58,950 nucleotides of DNA, from assembly GCA_958423535.1 (NCBI GenBank), contig CATZRJ010000006.1:1-58950 (forward strand), read 5' to 3'. The notes under the pieces are model-generated. The model was not told where the DNA came from. It was given only the letters and a program-made list of their open reading frames with translations, and did not search any database. The position numbers were made by a program, and so were the translations under genes. This DNA is from an uncultured Collinsella sp. (GTDB taxonomy: Bacteria > Actinomycetota > Coriobacteriia > Coriobacteriales > Coriobacteriaceae). Below are positions 33,165-41,896 of this stretch, piece by piece. The number at the start of each line of letters is the position of its first letter. The first letter of the stretch is position 1.

Positions 33165-36100
33165 TTAAGCGAAGTAGGCCACGCCGCTCTCAAAGATCGG
33201 CATGAACTTGTCGCCGGGGACATGCTCGGGCACGTTGCGGTACAGGTTGTCGCCGCGACGCTCGGCATGGCCCATCTTGCCCAGGACACGGCCGTCGGGG
33301 CTCGTGATGCCCTCGATGGCGAGTGCGGAGCCGTTGGGGTTGACGGAGAGATCCATGCTGGGCTTGCCGTCCTCGCCCACGTACTGCGTAGCGACCTGGC
33401 CGTTGGCGATGAGCTGGGCGAGCACCTCGTTGTTGGCGACAAAGCGGCCCTCGCCGTGGCTGATGGCGACGGTGTAGGGGTCGTCCAGGCTGCACTGCGA
33501 CAGCCACGGGGACAGGTTGGACGAGATGCGGGTGCGCACCAGACGGCTCTGGTGGCGACCGATGGTGTTGAACGTCAGCGTGGGCGCATCGGGCGTGGCG
33601 TCGACGATGTCGCCGTAGGGCACCAGGCCGAGCTTGATCAGGGCCTGGAAGCCGTTGCAGATGCCCAGCATCAGGCCGTCGCGGGCCTTGAGCAGGTCGC
33701 GGACTGCCTCGGTGACCTCGGGAGCGCGGAAGAACGCCGTGATGAACTTGGCGGAGCCATCGGGCTCGTCGCCGCCCGAGAAGCCGCCGGGGATCATGAC
33801 GATCTGGCTTGCACGGATGCGGCGGGCAAGCTCGTGGGTGCTCTCGGCGACGGCCTCGGGCGTGAGGTTGTTGATCACAAAGGTGTCGGCCTCGGCACCG
33901 GCGGCACGGAAGGCGCGGGCGCTGTCGTACTCGCAGTTGTTGCCGGGGAACACGGGGATTACCACGCGCGGGCGGGCGATCTTGGCGCCGCCGTACACGT
34001 GGATATCCTTGGCACGGAAGTCGATGGCCTCGACCTCGGGGGTCTCGCCGGCGCTGCGGTAGGCGAAGACGCCCTCGATGCCGCTCTCCCAGGCCTCCTG
34101 GAGCTCGGCGAGCTCGATGACCTCGGAGCCGGTGTCGATGACATAGCCCTCGACGGTGGTGCCCAGGGGCTCGATGACAACGCCGTCGGCGACCTCGGGC
34201 AGCTCGGCGTCCTCGGCGAGCTCGACGATAAAGCTGCCATAGAGCGGGGTGAAGAGGCTCTCCACGTCCACATCCTCGGCAAGCTCGATACCGATCTGGT
34301 TGCCGACGCACATCTTAAAGAGGCTCTCGGCGCCGCAGCCGTAGCCGGGCGTGGAGACGGCCAGGGCGTCGCCGGTGGCGGTGAGTGCCTCGACAGCGTC
34401 AAATGCGGCGAGCAGCTGCTGGGCATCGGGACGGTAGTCCTCGCCATAGGTGGCGGGGGCGATACGCACGACGCGATGCGTGAGACCCTTGAACTCGGGG
34501 GAGACGGCGCGGGCCGCCTTGCCCACGGCGACAGCGAAGCTGATCAGGGTCGGCGGAACGTTGAGCTCGCCGGCCTCGTCCTCAAACGAGCCGCTCATGG
34601 AATCCTTACCGCCGATGGCGCCGGCACCCAGGTCGACCTGGGCCATAAGGGCACCCAGGACGGCAGCCATGGGCTTGCCCCAGCGCTCGGCCTCGGTGCG
34701 CAGACGCTCAAAGTATTCCTGGAAGGAGAGGTAGGCGCGCTTGTGTTCAAAGCCGGCGGCCACGAGCTTGGCGATGGACTCGACCACGGACAGGTAGGCG
34801 CCCGCAAACTGGTCGGCTTCCATCAGGTAGGGGTTGAAGCCCCATGCCATGGCGCTTGCCGTGGTGGTCTCGCCGTCCACGGGGAACTTGGCGACCATGG
34901 CAGAGCTGGGGGTGAGTTGCGTCTTGCCGCCAAAGGGCATGAGCACGGTTGCGGCACCGATGGTGGAGTCGAAGCGCTCGGAAAGGCCCTTGTTGGAGGC
35001 AACGTTGAGGTCGGTGACAAGCGAGGTCATGCGCTCAGCAAGCGTGGTACCGGCCCAGCTGGGCTGCCACACGCTGCGGGCGCAGACGTGGGCGACCTGG
35101 TGCTTGGGTGCACCGTTGGAGTTGAGGAACTCGCGGGATAGATCGACGATGGCAACGCCGTTCCAGGCCATGCGCATGCGCGGCTCGGCGGTAACCTCGG
35201 CGATAACGGTTGCCTCCAGGTTCTCCTCGGCGGCGTAGCCCATGAACTCCTCGACGTCATCGTCGGCGACGGCGCAGGCCATGCGTTCCTGGGACTCGGA
35301 GATAGCGAGCTCGGTGCCGTCCAGGCCGTCGTACTTCTTGGTCACGGTGTCAAGGTCGACATACAGGCCGTCGGCAAGCTCGCCCACGGCGACCGAGACG
35401 CCGCCGGCGCCAAAGTCGTTGCAGCGCTTGATCAGACGGCAGGCGTCGCCGCGGCGGAACAGGCGCTGCAGCTTGCGCTCGACCGGGGCGTTGCCCTTCT
35501 GGACCTCGGCACCCGAGGTCTCGATCGACTCGGTGTTCTGGGTCTTGGAGGAGCCGGTGGCGCCACCGATGCCGTCACGGCCGGTGCGGCCGCCCAGCAG
35601 GATGATCTTGTCGGTGGGGGCGGGGCACTCGCGACGCACGTGGTTTGCCGGGGTAGCGCCCACGACGGCGCCGACCTCCATGCGCTTGGCCACGTAGCCG
35701 GGGTGATAGAGCTCGTTGACCTGACCGGTGGCAAGGCCGATCTGGTTGCCGTAGCTGGAGTAGCCGGCGGCGGCAGTGGTCACGAGCTTGCGCTGCGGCA
35801 GCTTGCCCTCGAGCGTCTCGGAAACCGGGACGGTGGGGTCGCCGGCGCCGGTGACGCGCATGGCCTGGTACACATAGCTGCGGCCCGAGAGCGGGTCGCG
35901 GATGGCGCCGCCCACGCAGGTGGCGGCACCGCCGAAGGGCTCGATCTCGGTCGGGTGGTTGTGAGTCTCGTTCTTAAAGAGGAACAGCCAGTCCTGGTCC
36001 TCGCCATCGACATCGACCTTTACCTTGACGGTGCAGGCGTTGATCTCCTCGGACTCATCGACATCGGTCATGACGCCGGTCTTCTTAAGGTACTTGGCGC

Positions 36101-36911
36101 CGATGGTGCCCATGTCCATGAGACAGACGGGCTTGGCGTCGCGGCCGAGTTCGTGGCGCATCTCCATGTAGCGGTCGAAGGCCTGCTGCACCACGGCGTC
36201 GTCGATCGTCACGTCGTCCAGGACGGTGCCGAAGGTGGTGTGGCGGCAGTGGTCGGACCAATAGGTGTCGATCACGCGGATCTCGGTGATGGTGGGGTCG
36301 CGGTCCTCATCGCGGAAGTACTGCTGGCAGAAGGCGATGTCCGCCTCGTCCATGGCAAGACCGCGCTCGGAAATAAAGGCGGCAAGGCCGGCCTCATCGA
36401 GCTCGCGGAAGCCGTCGAGCACTTCGACGGGCTGGGGCTCGGGGGTCTCCATGTACAGCGTCTCGGGCAGGTCGAGCGAGGCGATGCGTGCCTCGACGGG
36501 GTTCACCACGTAGTGCTTGATGGCCTCGATGGCGGCTTCGTCCAGAGCGCCCGAGATCATATAGACCTTGGCAGAACGCACGGCAGGGCGCTCACCCTGG
36601 CTGATGAGCTGCACGCACTCGCTGGCGGAGTCGGCGCGCTGGTCAAACTGGCCAGGCAGGAATTCGACGGCAAAGACGGCGCCATCGCTTGCGGGGAGCT
36701 CGTCGTAGGTCACATCGACCTGGGGCTCGCTAAAGACGGTCGGCACGCAGGAGCGGAAAAGCTCCTCGTCGATGCCCTCGACGTCGTAGCGGTTGATGAT
36801 CCTCAGGGCCTCGATGCCCTTGATGCCGAGAATCTCGGTCAGCTCGCCCTTGAGCTGCTGAGCCTCGACGTCGAACCCGGGTTTCTTCTCCACGTAGATA
36901 CGAGAGACCAT
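33165..36911 (-). CDS. purL: phosphoribosylformylglycinamidine synthase
   Basis: 1248 aa, the long single-chain type combining synthase and glutaminase. The N-terminal half has VIDTYWSDHCRHTTFGTVL and FLFKNETHNHPTEIEPFGGAATCVGG. The C-terminal glutamine amidotransferase has IPVFPGNNCEYD, GICNGFQ (nucleophile Cys, near 1083) and SHGEGRF. It converts FGAR to FGAM with glutamine and ATP in purine synthesis. The start at 36911 (MVSRIYVEKK) follows GGAA; the longer frame to 37019 looks non-coding. It stands alone, divergent from the antiporter, with no other pur gene nearby. Confidence 0.95.
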   Translation of the reverse strand: MVSRIYVEKKPGFDVEAQQLKGELTEILGIKGIEALRIINRYDVEGIDEELFRSCVPTVFSEPQVDVTYDELPASDGAVFAVEFLPGQFDQRADSASECVQLISQGERPAVRSAKVYMISGALDEAAIEAIKHYVVNPVEARIASLDLPETLYMETPEPQPVEVLDGFRELDEAGLAAFISERGLAMDEADIAFCQQYFRDEDRDPTITEIRVIDTYWSDHCRHTTFGTVLDDVTIDDAVVQQAFDRYMEMRHELGRDAKPVCLMDMGTIGAKYLKKTGVMTDVDESEEINACTVKVKVDVDGEDQDWLFLFKNETHNHPTEIEPFGGAATCVGGAIRDPLSGRSYVYQAMRVTGAGDPTVPVSETLEGKLPQRKLVTTAAAGYSSYGNQIGLATGQVNELYHPGYVAKRMEVGAVVGATPANHVRRECPAPTDKIILLGGRTGRDGIGGATGSSKTQNTESIETSGAEVQKGNAPVERKLQRLFRRGDACRLIKRCNDFGAGGVSVAVGELADGLYVDLDTVTKKYDGLDGTELAISESQERMACAVADDDVEEFMGYAAEENLEATVIAEVTAEPRMRMAWNGVAIVDLSREFLNSNGAPKHQVAHVCARSVWQPSWAGTTLAERMTSLVTDLNVASNKGLSERFDSTIGAATVLMPFGGKTQLTPSSAMVAKFPVDGETTTASAMAWGFNPYLMEADQFAGAYLSVVESIAKLVAAGFEHKRAYLSFQEYFERLRTEAERWGKPMAAVLGALMAQVDLGAGAIGGKDSMSGSFEDEAGELNVPPTLISFAVAVGKAARAVSPEFKGLTHRVVRIAPATYGEDYRPDAQQLLAAFDAVEALTATGDALAVSTPGYGCGAESLFKMCVGNQIGIELAEDVDVESLFTPLYGSFIVELAEDAELPEVADGVVIEPLGTTVEGYVIDTGSEVIELAELQEAWESGIEGVFAYRSAGETPEVEAIDFRAKDIHVYGGAKIARPRVVIPVFPGNNCEYDSARAFRAAGAEADTFVINNLTPEAVAESTHELARRIRASQIVMIPGGFSGGDEPDGSAKFITAFFRAPEVTEAVRDLLKARDGLMLGICNGFQALIKLGLVPYGDIVDATPDAPTLTFNTIGRHQSRLVRTRISSNLSPWLSQCSLDDPYTVAISHGEGRFVANNEVLAQLIANGQVATQYVGEDGKPSMDLSVNPNGSALAIEGITSPDGRVLGKMGHAERRGDNLYRNVPEHVPGDKFMPIFESGVAYFA

Positions 36912-37095
36912 TGGTTCCTGCCTTCCTGATCGGTTGGGCGTACGGTACGGTATGCGGCAGCGGTCGGTTTGCGGGGACTGCCCTGCGGTCGCCTTGAGCC
37001 ACATGTTTGTAAACCTCACTATGATACGACAGCTCGTGGCGCGTTGCGGACGGCGAGGGTGCTACAGTGATGCGCAAACAAGAGAAAGGCATCAC

Positions 37096-38658
37096 ATGGC
37101 ATTCGTTTCACTCGCCATCATCGCGCTCGTGGCCTTTGCAAGCCCCTTCATCGCCTCGGCGATTCCCGGAAAACCCGTTCCCGAAACGGTCTTTTTGCTC
37201 GTGTTCGGCGCAGTGCTGGGACCCCATATGCTCGGCGTCATCCATGTAGATGCCGAGGTCTCGCTCGTGTCAGAGCTCGGTCTGGCATTTTTGTTCCTGC
37301 TTGCCGGCTTTGAGATCGATCCCAAGAACATCACGGGCGTCGAGGGCCGCTACGGTATGGCCACGTGGGCTGTCACATTTTGTATCGCCTGGCTTGCCGT
37401 GCGCTTTACCCCGTGGTTCTCGGTCAGCCATTTCGACGGTATCGCCGTGACGCTCGCCTTGACCTCGACGGCGCTTGGGGCGCTCATGCCCATCTTGCGC
37501 GAGCGGTTGCTTGCCGGAACGCGCGTCGGTGATTCGATTCTTGCCTATGGTACGTGGGGCGAGCTCGGCCCCGTGCTCGCCATGTCGGTACTGCTGTCTG
37601 CTCGTACGGGCATCGAGACGCTGCTGATCTTGGGCTTATTTGCCGCCGTGTGCGTGCTGCTTGCCGTGGTCCCCAGCCGCTCCAAACGCGTCGGCAGCCG
37701 CTTCTTTGCGTTTGTCGAGGAGCGCGCCGATACCACGTCGCAGACGTTCGTACGCCTGACAGTGCTTATTTTGGTCACGCTCGTGGCGTTCTCGGCCATC
37801 TTTGACCTCGACATCGTGTTGGGTTCTTTTGCTGCCGGCTTTGTCCTGCGCTATATCATCCCCGAGGGCAACCATACGCTTGAGACCAAGCTCGACGGCC
37901 TGGCCTACGGCTTTTTGATCCCGGTGTTCTTTACCGTGTCGGGCGCTAAGATCGACCTGACGGCCGTGGTGTCGCGCCCCGGGCTGCTCGTGGGCTTTAT
38001 CTTGGCGCTGCTGATCATTCGTGCCGTGCCCATTCTCATCTCTATGAGCATTTGTCCCGTGACGCGCGATGTGTCGGCGTATGGCCGCATTACCGTGGCG
38101 CTCTACTGCACCACGGCGCTGCCGATCATCGTTGCCGTAACGAGCGTGGCCGTCAACGCGGGCGCGCTGTCGCAAGATATTGCGTCGGTCATGGTTGCCG
38201 CCGGTGCCATCACGGTGTTCTTGATGCCATTGCTCGCGCAGCTCTTCTACCGCGTGGTCGACGCCGCGCCGGTCGCCGCCGTGGCAGAGGTTGCCGAGCA
38301 TCCATCCGATGCACTTGACATCCTGCGCGCCCATCACGATTTGGCGAGCCTGCTCGCACGCGAGCACGAGCTGCTGACCTCGCATGGCCATGGTCGCGTA
38401 TTCGAGGGCCTGCCTACGCTCGATACGATTGCCGAGCGTCTTTCCGCCGAGGCGGCGAGCGGCCACATCGATGCCCGCATCGTGGACGCGGCGCGTCTTC
38501 TTGCCGATAAGACCTATGGTGATGAGGTTGACCCGTCCGAGCTGACTCCGCGTGAGCGCCGCCGCCTTGAGCGCGCCAAGCTCGCCGTACACGAATACCG
38601 CCGCCGCATGCTGGAGCTCTACGCGCGCGATGAAGCCCAGGACGACGACGGCAAGTAG
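37096..38658 (+). CDS. CPA2-type cation:proton antiporter
   Basis: 520 aa. About eleven membrane helices cover residues 1-400, with FLLVFGAVLGPHMLG, ELGLAFLFLLAGFEIDP and DLDIVLGSFAAGFVLRY as Na+/H+ exchanger family features. A charged cytoplasmic C-terminus of roughly 110 residues (ERRRLERAKLAVHEYRRRM) is not a TrkA-N domain. The ATG at 37096 follows AGAAAGG; earlier in-frame starts overlap the purL promoter region. Likely role: pH or potassium/sodium balance. Confidence 0.87.
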   Translation: MAFVSLAIIALVAFASPFIASAIPGKPVPETVFLLVFGAVLGPHMLGVIHVDAEVSLVSELGLAFLFLLAGFEIDPKNITGVEGRYGMATWAVTFCIAWLAVRFTPWFSVSHFDGIAVTLALTSTALGALMPILRERLLAGTRVGDSILAYGTWGELGPVLAMSVLLSARTGIETLLILGLFAAVCVLLAVVPSRSKRVGSRFFAFVEERADTTSQTFVRLTVLILVTLVAFSAIFDLDIVLGSFAAGFVLRYIIPEGNHTLETKLDGLAYGFLIPVFFTVSGAKIDLTAVVSRPGLLVGFILALLIIRAVPILISMSICPVTRDVSAYGRITVALYCTTALPIIVAVTSVAVNAGALSQDIASVMVAAGAITVFLMPLLAQLFYRVVDAAPVAAVAEVAEHPSDALDILRAHHDLASLLAREHELLTSHGHGRVFEGLPTLDTIAERLSAEAASGHIDARIVDAARLLADKTYGDEVDPSELTPRERRRLERAKLAVHEYRRRMLELYARDEAQDDDGK

Positions 38659-38696
38659 CAAGGAATGTCGGGATACGGGTTCCGTCCAAATAATAG

Positions 38697-38737
38697 AAGG
38701 CGCGCTGCCTGCGGTTGATGCGGACAGCGCGCCTTTT
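38697..38737 (+). terminator. terminator after the antiporter gene
   Basis: AAGGCGCGCTG (38697-38707) and CAGCGCGCCTT (38725-38735) pair perfectly over 11 bp and are followed by a TTTT tract. Confidence 0.85.
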
Positions 38738-38779
38738 GCGTTGAACTCTGTTGAGGTTCGAAGCCGAAACTTTCGACCT

Positions 38780-39529
38780 TTAGGAGCGGGCTGCCCCGTC
38801 GACGGGGAGGATGGCGCCCGTGACATAGGAGGACATGTCGCTCGCAAGGAAAACGAAGGCGTTGGCAACGTCCTCGGGCTCGCCCATGCGGCCGAGCGGA
38901 ATAGTGGCGATGATGGGCTTGATGACCTCTTCGGGCAGGTTAGCGACCATGTCGGTCTTAGTCACGCCAGGGGCAACGGCGTTGACGCGGATGCCCATGG
39001 GGGCGAGCTCGCGCGAGAGCGACTGGACCATGCCGTTGACGGCAAACTTGGACGTGGGGTAACCGACGCCGGAGGGCTGGCCGTACTTGGCGACCATCGA
39101 GCTTGTGGTAGTGATGGTGCCGCCGTGGCCGGCCTCGGTCATGATCTTGGTGGCAGCCTGGTGGCCGTTAAAGACGGCGACGACGTTGAGGTCCATAACT
39201 TTGGCGAACTCCTCGGCTGTATAGTCCAAAAGGGGCGAGCGCTGGGAGATTCCGGCGTTGTTGACGACCGTATCGAGACCGCCCATGTCGGCTGCAGCCT
39301 GCGTAAAGGCCTCAGTCACGGCCTCGAGCGAGGTGAGATCGCAGGAACGACCCCAGACCTTGGCGTCGGGATAGACGGCTGCCAGCTTCTCAACGGCCGC
39401 ATCGGCAGTCTCCTGGCGCGAGCCAAAGACGGTGACGGCGGCACCCTCCTCGATAAAACGGCAGGCGATGGCATAGCCGATACCGCGCGTGCCTCCGGTG
39501 ATGATTGCTTTCTTGCCCTCGAGCAACAT
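38780..39529 (-). CDS. SDR-family oxidoreductase, FabG-like
   Basis: 249 aa, classical short-chain dehydrogenase size. TGGTRGIG (11-18) is the nucleotide loop, NNAG (90-93), and the catalytic Ser near 143 with Tyr157 and Lys161 (YPTSK). The C-terminal PLGRMGEPEDVANAFVFLAS and VTGAILPVDGA match 3-oxoacyl-ACP reductase-like enzymes. The residue after strand 2, FGSRQE, suggests NADP preference. GGAGG stands before ATG 39529. No other fatty-acid genes are beside it, so the substrate is open. Confidence 0.87.
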   Translation of the reverse strand: MLLEGKKAIITGGTRGIGYAIACRFIEEGAAVTVFGSRQETADAAVEKLAAVYPDAKVWGRSCDLTSLEAVTEAFTQAAADMGGLDTVVNNAGISQRSPLLDYTAEEFAKVMDLNVVAVFNGHQAATKIMTEAGHGGTITTTSSMVAKYGQPSGVGYPTSKFAVNGMVQSLSRELAPMGIRVNAVAPGVTKTDMVANLPEEVIKPIIATIPLGRMGEPEDVANAFVFLASDMSSYVTGAILPVDGAARS

Positions 39530-39681
39530 GGTGCCTCCATTCTTCGGGGGTGGACATACGCAGCACAGCGTAGCGGTAGCCGGAATCGGCCGCGTTTGCA
39601 CATCGGTGAACGGTAGCCCGCGTTGCCGATGAGCGGCTCGCGCAAATGTGCTCTGCCGTTGTGCTTAGGGCAGGAGACAAA

Positions 39682-39713
39682 AGGGCTCCCGTCCCACATC
39701 GGACGGGAGCCCT
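39682..39713 (-). terminator. terminator after hom
   Basis: AGGGCTCCCGTCC and GGACGGGAGCCCT (39682-39694 and 39701-39713) pair perfectly; on the minus strand TTTTG follows. The gap 39530-39743 is otherwise leader sequence for the SDR gene. Confidence 0.85.
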
Positions 39714-39743
39714 CAAAGTGCGTATTGCTAGGCGAGTGTTGGG

Positions 39744-41087
39744 TTAGTTCGCCATAACGCCTTCGGTCCAAGCCTCAACGTCCTCGATGCGCAGGACGTT
39801 GGCGACCTCGGCCACGCAGTCCACGCTGGCAAGCTCGGCGGCGGCAGCCTGGACGTCCTTCTCGAGCGCACGGTGCGTCAGGAAGATGACCGAGCAGGCA
39901 TCGCTGACGCCCGACTTGCCGTCCTCGACCTGGTTGATGAGCGAGATCGAGATGTTGTGCTTGGCAAAGATATCGACCGTCTCGGACAGGGCGCCCACGC
40001 GGTCGGCGACCTTCAAGCGCACATAGTACTTGGTCTGGAGCTCGTCCATGGGCTTAAAGGCGAGGTTGTGACCATAGGGCTCAATCTCGGGCAGCGGGGC
40101 CACGCCGCGGCTGATCTGCTCGGAGAGCGACAGGATATCGCCCACGACGGCACTCGCGGTGGGGAAGGAGCCTGCACCCGCGCCGTAGAACATGGTCTCG
40201 CCCACGGCGTCACCTACCACGTAGACGGCGTTCATGGCGCCGTTGACCTTGGCGAGCATATGGTCTGCCGGGATGAGCGTGGGATGTACGCGAACGTCGA
40301 CGCCGGCGTCGGTGTTGCGGGCGATGCCCAGCAGCTTGATGGTGTAGCCGAGCTCGCGGGCCTGGGCGATGTCCTCGGCACCGATGGTGCGGATGCCCTG
40401 CTGGTACACATCGTCGGTGGTCACGCGGGTGCCAAAGCCGATGGAGGCGAGGATTGCCGTCTTGCTGGCGGCATCGAAGCCGTCGACGTCGGCGGACGGG
40501 TCGGCCTCGGCATAGCCCTTGGCCTGTGCGTCGGCAAGCACGTCGGCGTAATCGGCGCCCTCGGCGTCCATGCGCGACAGGATGTAGTTGGTGGTGCCGT
40601 TGAGGATGCCGGCGATGGTCAGGATCTTGTTGCCTACCAGGTCGTGCTCAAGCGTGCTCACGATGGGGATGCCGCCGCCGCAGCTGGCCTCGCACTTAAT
40701 CTGCACGCCGCACGCGCGCGCCTTCTCGGCGAGCGTCTCGACGTGACGGCCCAGCAGGGCCTTGTTGGCAGAGACGACGTGCTTGCCGTTCTCGAAGGCG
40801 GTGGTGAAGATCTCGGTTGCGGGATGCTCGCCGCCGATCAGCTCGACGACGATGTCGACGGCGGGGTCGGTTGCGACGTCGTGCCAGTCACTCGTAAAGG
40901 CCTCACGCTCAATGCCTGCCGCCTCGGCCTGTTCCCAGGCAAGCGCGCAGGCGCGGGTCAGCTTAAGGTCGATGCCGTAGGCTGCCAGGTACTCATCGTG
41001 GTGGCTCTTGATCAGACGGGCCACGCCGCCGCCGACGGTTCCCAGACCGATCAGACCGACGTTCACGGTGCGCAGGGGTTCGCTCAT
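39744..41087 (-). CDS. hom: homoserine dehydrogenase
   Basis: 447 aa. VNVGLIGLGTVGGGVARL is the N-terminal NAD(P)-binding loop, and NKALLGRH and GILNGTTNYILSRM are catalytic-domain signatures. A C-terminal ACT domain (about 365-447) begins YYVRLKVADRVGALSE, implying feedback control by threonine. The enzyme reduces aspartate semialdehyde to homoserine. AAGGAG precedes the ATG. It is single-gene, divergent from the livK remnant, with no thrB or thrC nearby. Confidence 0.94.
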   Translation of the reverse strand: MSEPLRTVNVGLIGLGTVGGGVARLIKSHHDEYLAAYGIDLKLTRACALAWEQAEAAGIEREAFTSDWHDVATDPAVDIVVELIGGEHPATEIFTTAFENGKHVVSANKALLGRHVETLAEKARACGVQIKCEASCGGGIPIVSTLEHDLVGNKILTIAGILNGTTNYILSRMDAEGADYADVLADAQAKGYAEADPSADVDGFDAASKTAILASIGFGTRVTTDDVYQQGIRTIGAEDIAQARELGYTIKLLGIARNTDAGVDVRVHPTLIPADHMLAKVNGAMNAVYVVGDAVGETMFYGAGAGSFPTASAVVGDILSLSEQISRGVAPLPEIEPYGHNLAFKPMDELQTKYYVRLKVADRVGALSETVDIFAKHNISISLINQVEDGKSGVSDACSVIFLTHRALEKDVQAAAAELASVDCVAEVANVLRIEDVEAWTEGVMAN

Positions 41088-41281
41088 AGATAACTCCTTC
41101 GTGCATCTTATGGATGGATTAACCGCTTAAAGGTTGAGTGCATTCTAGCGTGAACCGAGGGTGCGTGCTTGCCAGGCAACAGGAGTCGCACAAAACGGCA
41201 CCCCCGAAACGCTGCGGAAACATTGGAAACACGCTCGCTACAAACGAGCTTCCGTAACAAACTGTCAACGTTTGCACCATA

Positions 41282-41625
41282 AGGTTTGCTTTACCGGCCC
41301 CACCATGGGCGCGAGTGCCGCTAAGTATTTGGCCGAGAAGTACGCGAATGCCAAGACCGCCCTGTTCTACAACTCCGGCGATACGTATGGCTCGGGCGTT
41401 GCCGATGCCTTTGCCGAGCAGGCCAAGGCATCCAAGCTCGACATCGTCGATACCGAGACCTTTAAGGACGATTCCGCCACGTGCTTTACCAACCAGCTCA
41501 CCAGGGCCATGCGCAAGATCAAGATCGAGGGTCTGACGGGCGAGCTGACGTGGAACGACGAGGGCCAAGTCGAGAAGCCCGCTACGGCCTATGTGATTCA
41601 GGACGGCAAGTACATCGCCGCCTAA
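41282..41625 (+). pseudogene. livK remnant: N-terminally truncated, internally deleted
   Basis: The reading frame matches livK from KVCFTGP (livK has QVCFTDP) through FYNSGDTYGSGVADAF and ETFKDDSATCFTNQLT. It then jumps straight to the livK C-terminus, KIKIEGLTGELTWNDEGQV...DGKYIAA. The N-terminal ~155 codons, with signal peptide and lipobox, are absent, and 123 codons in the middle are missing in frame. In intact livK the corresponding points both carry CCAAGGC (42591-42597 and 42960-42966), exactly 369 bp apart. A binding protein this incomplete cannot work. It is best read as the decayed second copy of a livK tandem duplication. Confidence 0.85.
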
Positions 41626-41717
41626 GTGCATATGCAACGAGAACGGTGGGGCCGTTTTATTCAGGGTAAGGACGCCTGTAACAGAATGGAAACATTACTT
41701 TTACACAATAAAGTGGC

Positions 41718-41760
41718 ATTACTGCATAAAGTAATAGAAATACGCATAAATATGGATAAA
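41718..41760 (+). promoter_or_regulatory. A/T-rich region with repeated GCATAAA motifs upstream of livK
   Basis: A palindrome ATTACT-GCATAA-AGTAAT (41718-41735) and GCATAAA at 41724 and 41744 (20 bp apart), plus a further ATAAA at 41756, lie in an unusually A/T-rich stretch before the liv operon. The helical spacing suggests binding by a regulator such as Lrp or ArgR, but the identity is a guess. Confidence 0.35.
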
Positions 41761-41780
41761 TGGACAAAGTAAAAGAAAAG

Positions 41781-41808
41781 TTGAAATAATCGCCACTTTT
41801 CTTAACTA
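41781..41808 (+). promoter_or_regulatory. candidate liv promoter
   Basis: TTGAAA (41781-41786), a 16-bp spacer and TAACTA (41803-41808) lie about 90 bp before livK. A small GTCGGGT/ACCCGAC hairpin sits between this and the ribosome binding site. Confidence 0.35.
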
Positions 41809-41896
41809 AAGCGTCTACTATTTTGCGAACGCCGAACACGGCGAAGGATGGCCTGTCGGGTAACCGAAACCCGACGAGATTTGAGAGGAGAGCCGC

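Noticed and set aside
33126..35141. 671-aa open frame on the plus strand opposite purL
   Set aside because: It is antisense to well-matched PurL sequence, is Gly/Ala/Asp/His-biased as expected from a high-GC shadow frame, and has no recognisable domain.
35000..36900. Split or frameshifted purL
   Set aside because: The frame is continuous from start to stop with synthase and glutaminase motifs in the right order.
41088..41281. Possible T-box or other riboswitch before hom
   Set aside because: No T-box consensus, no SAM, lysine or threonine riboswitch core, and the leader on the hom side is short and unstructured by eye.
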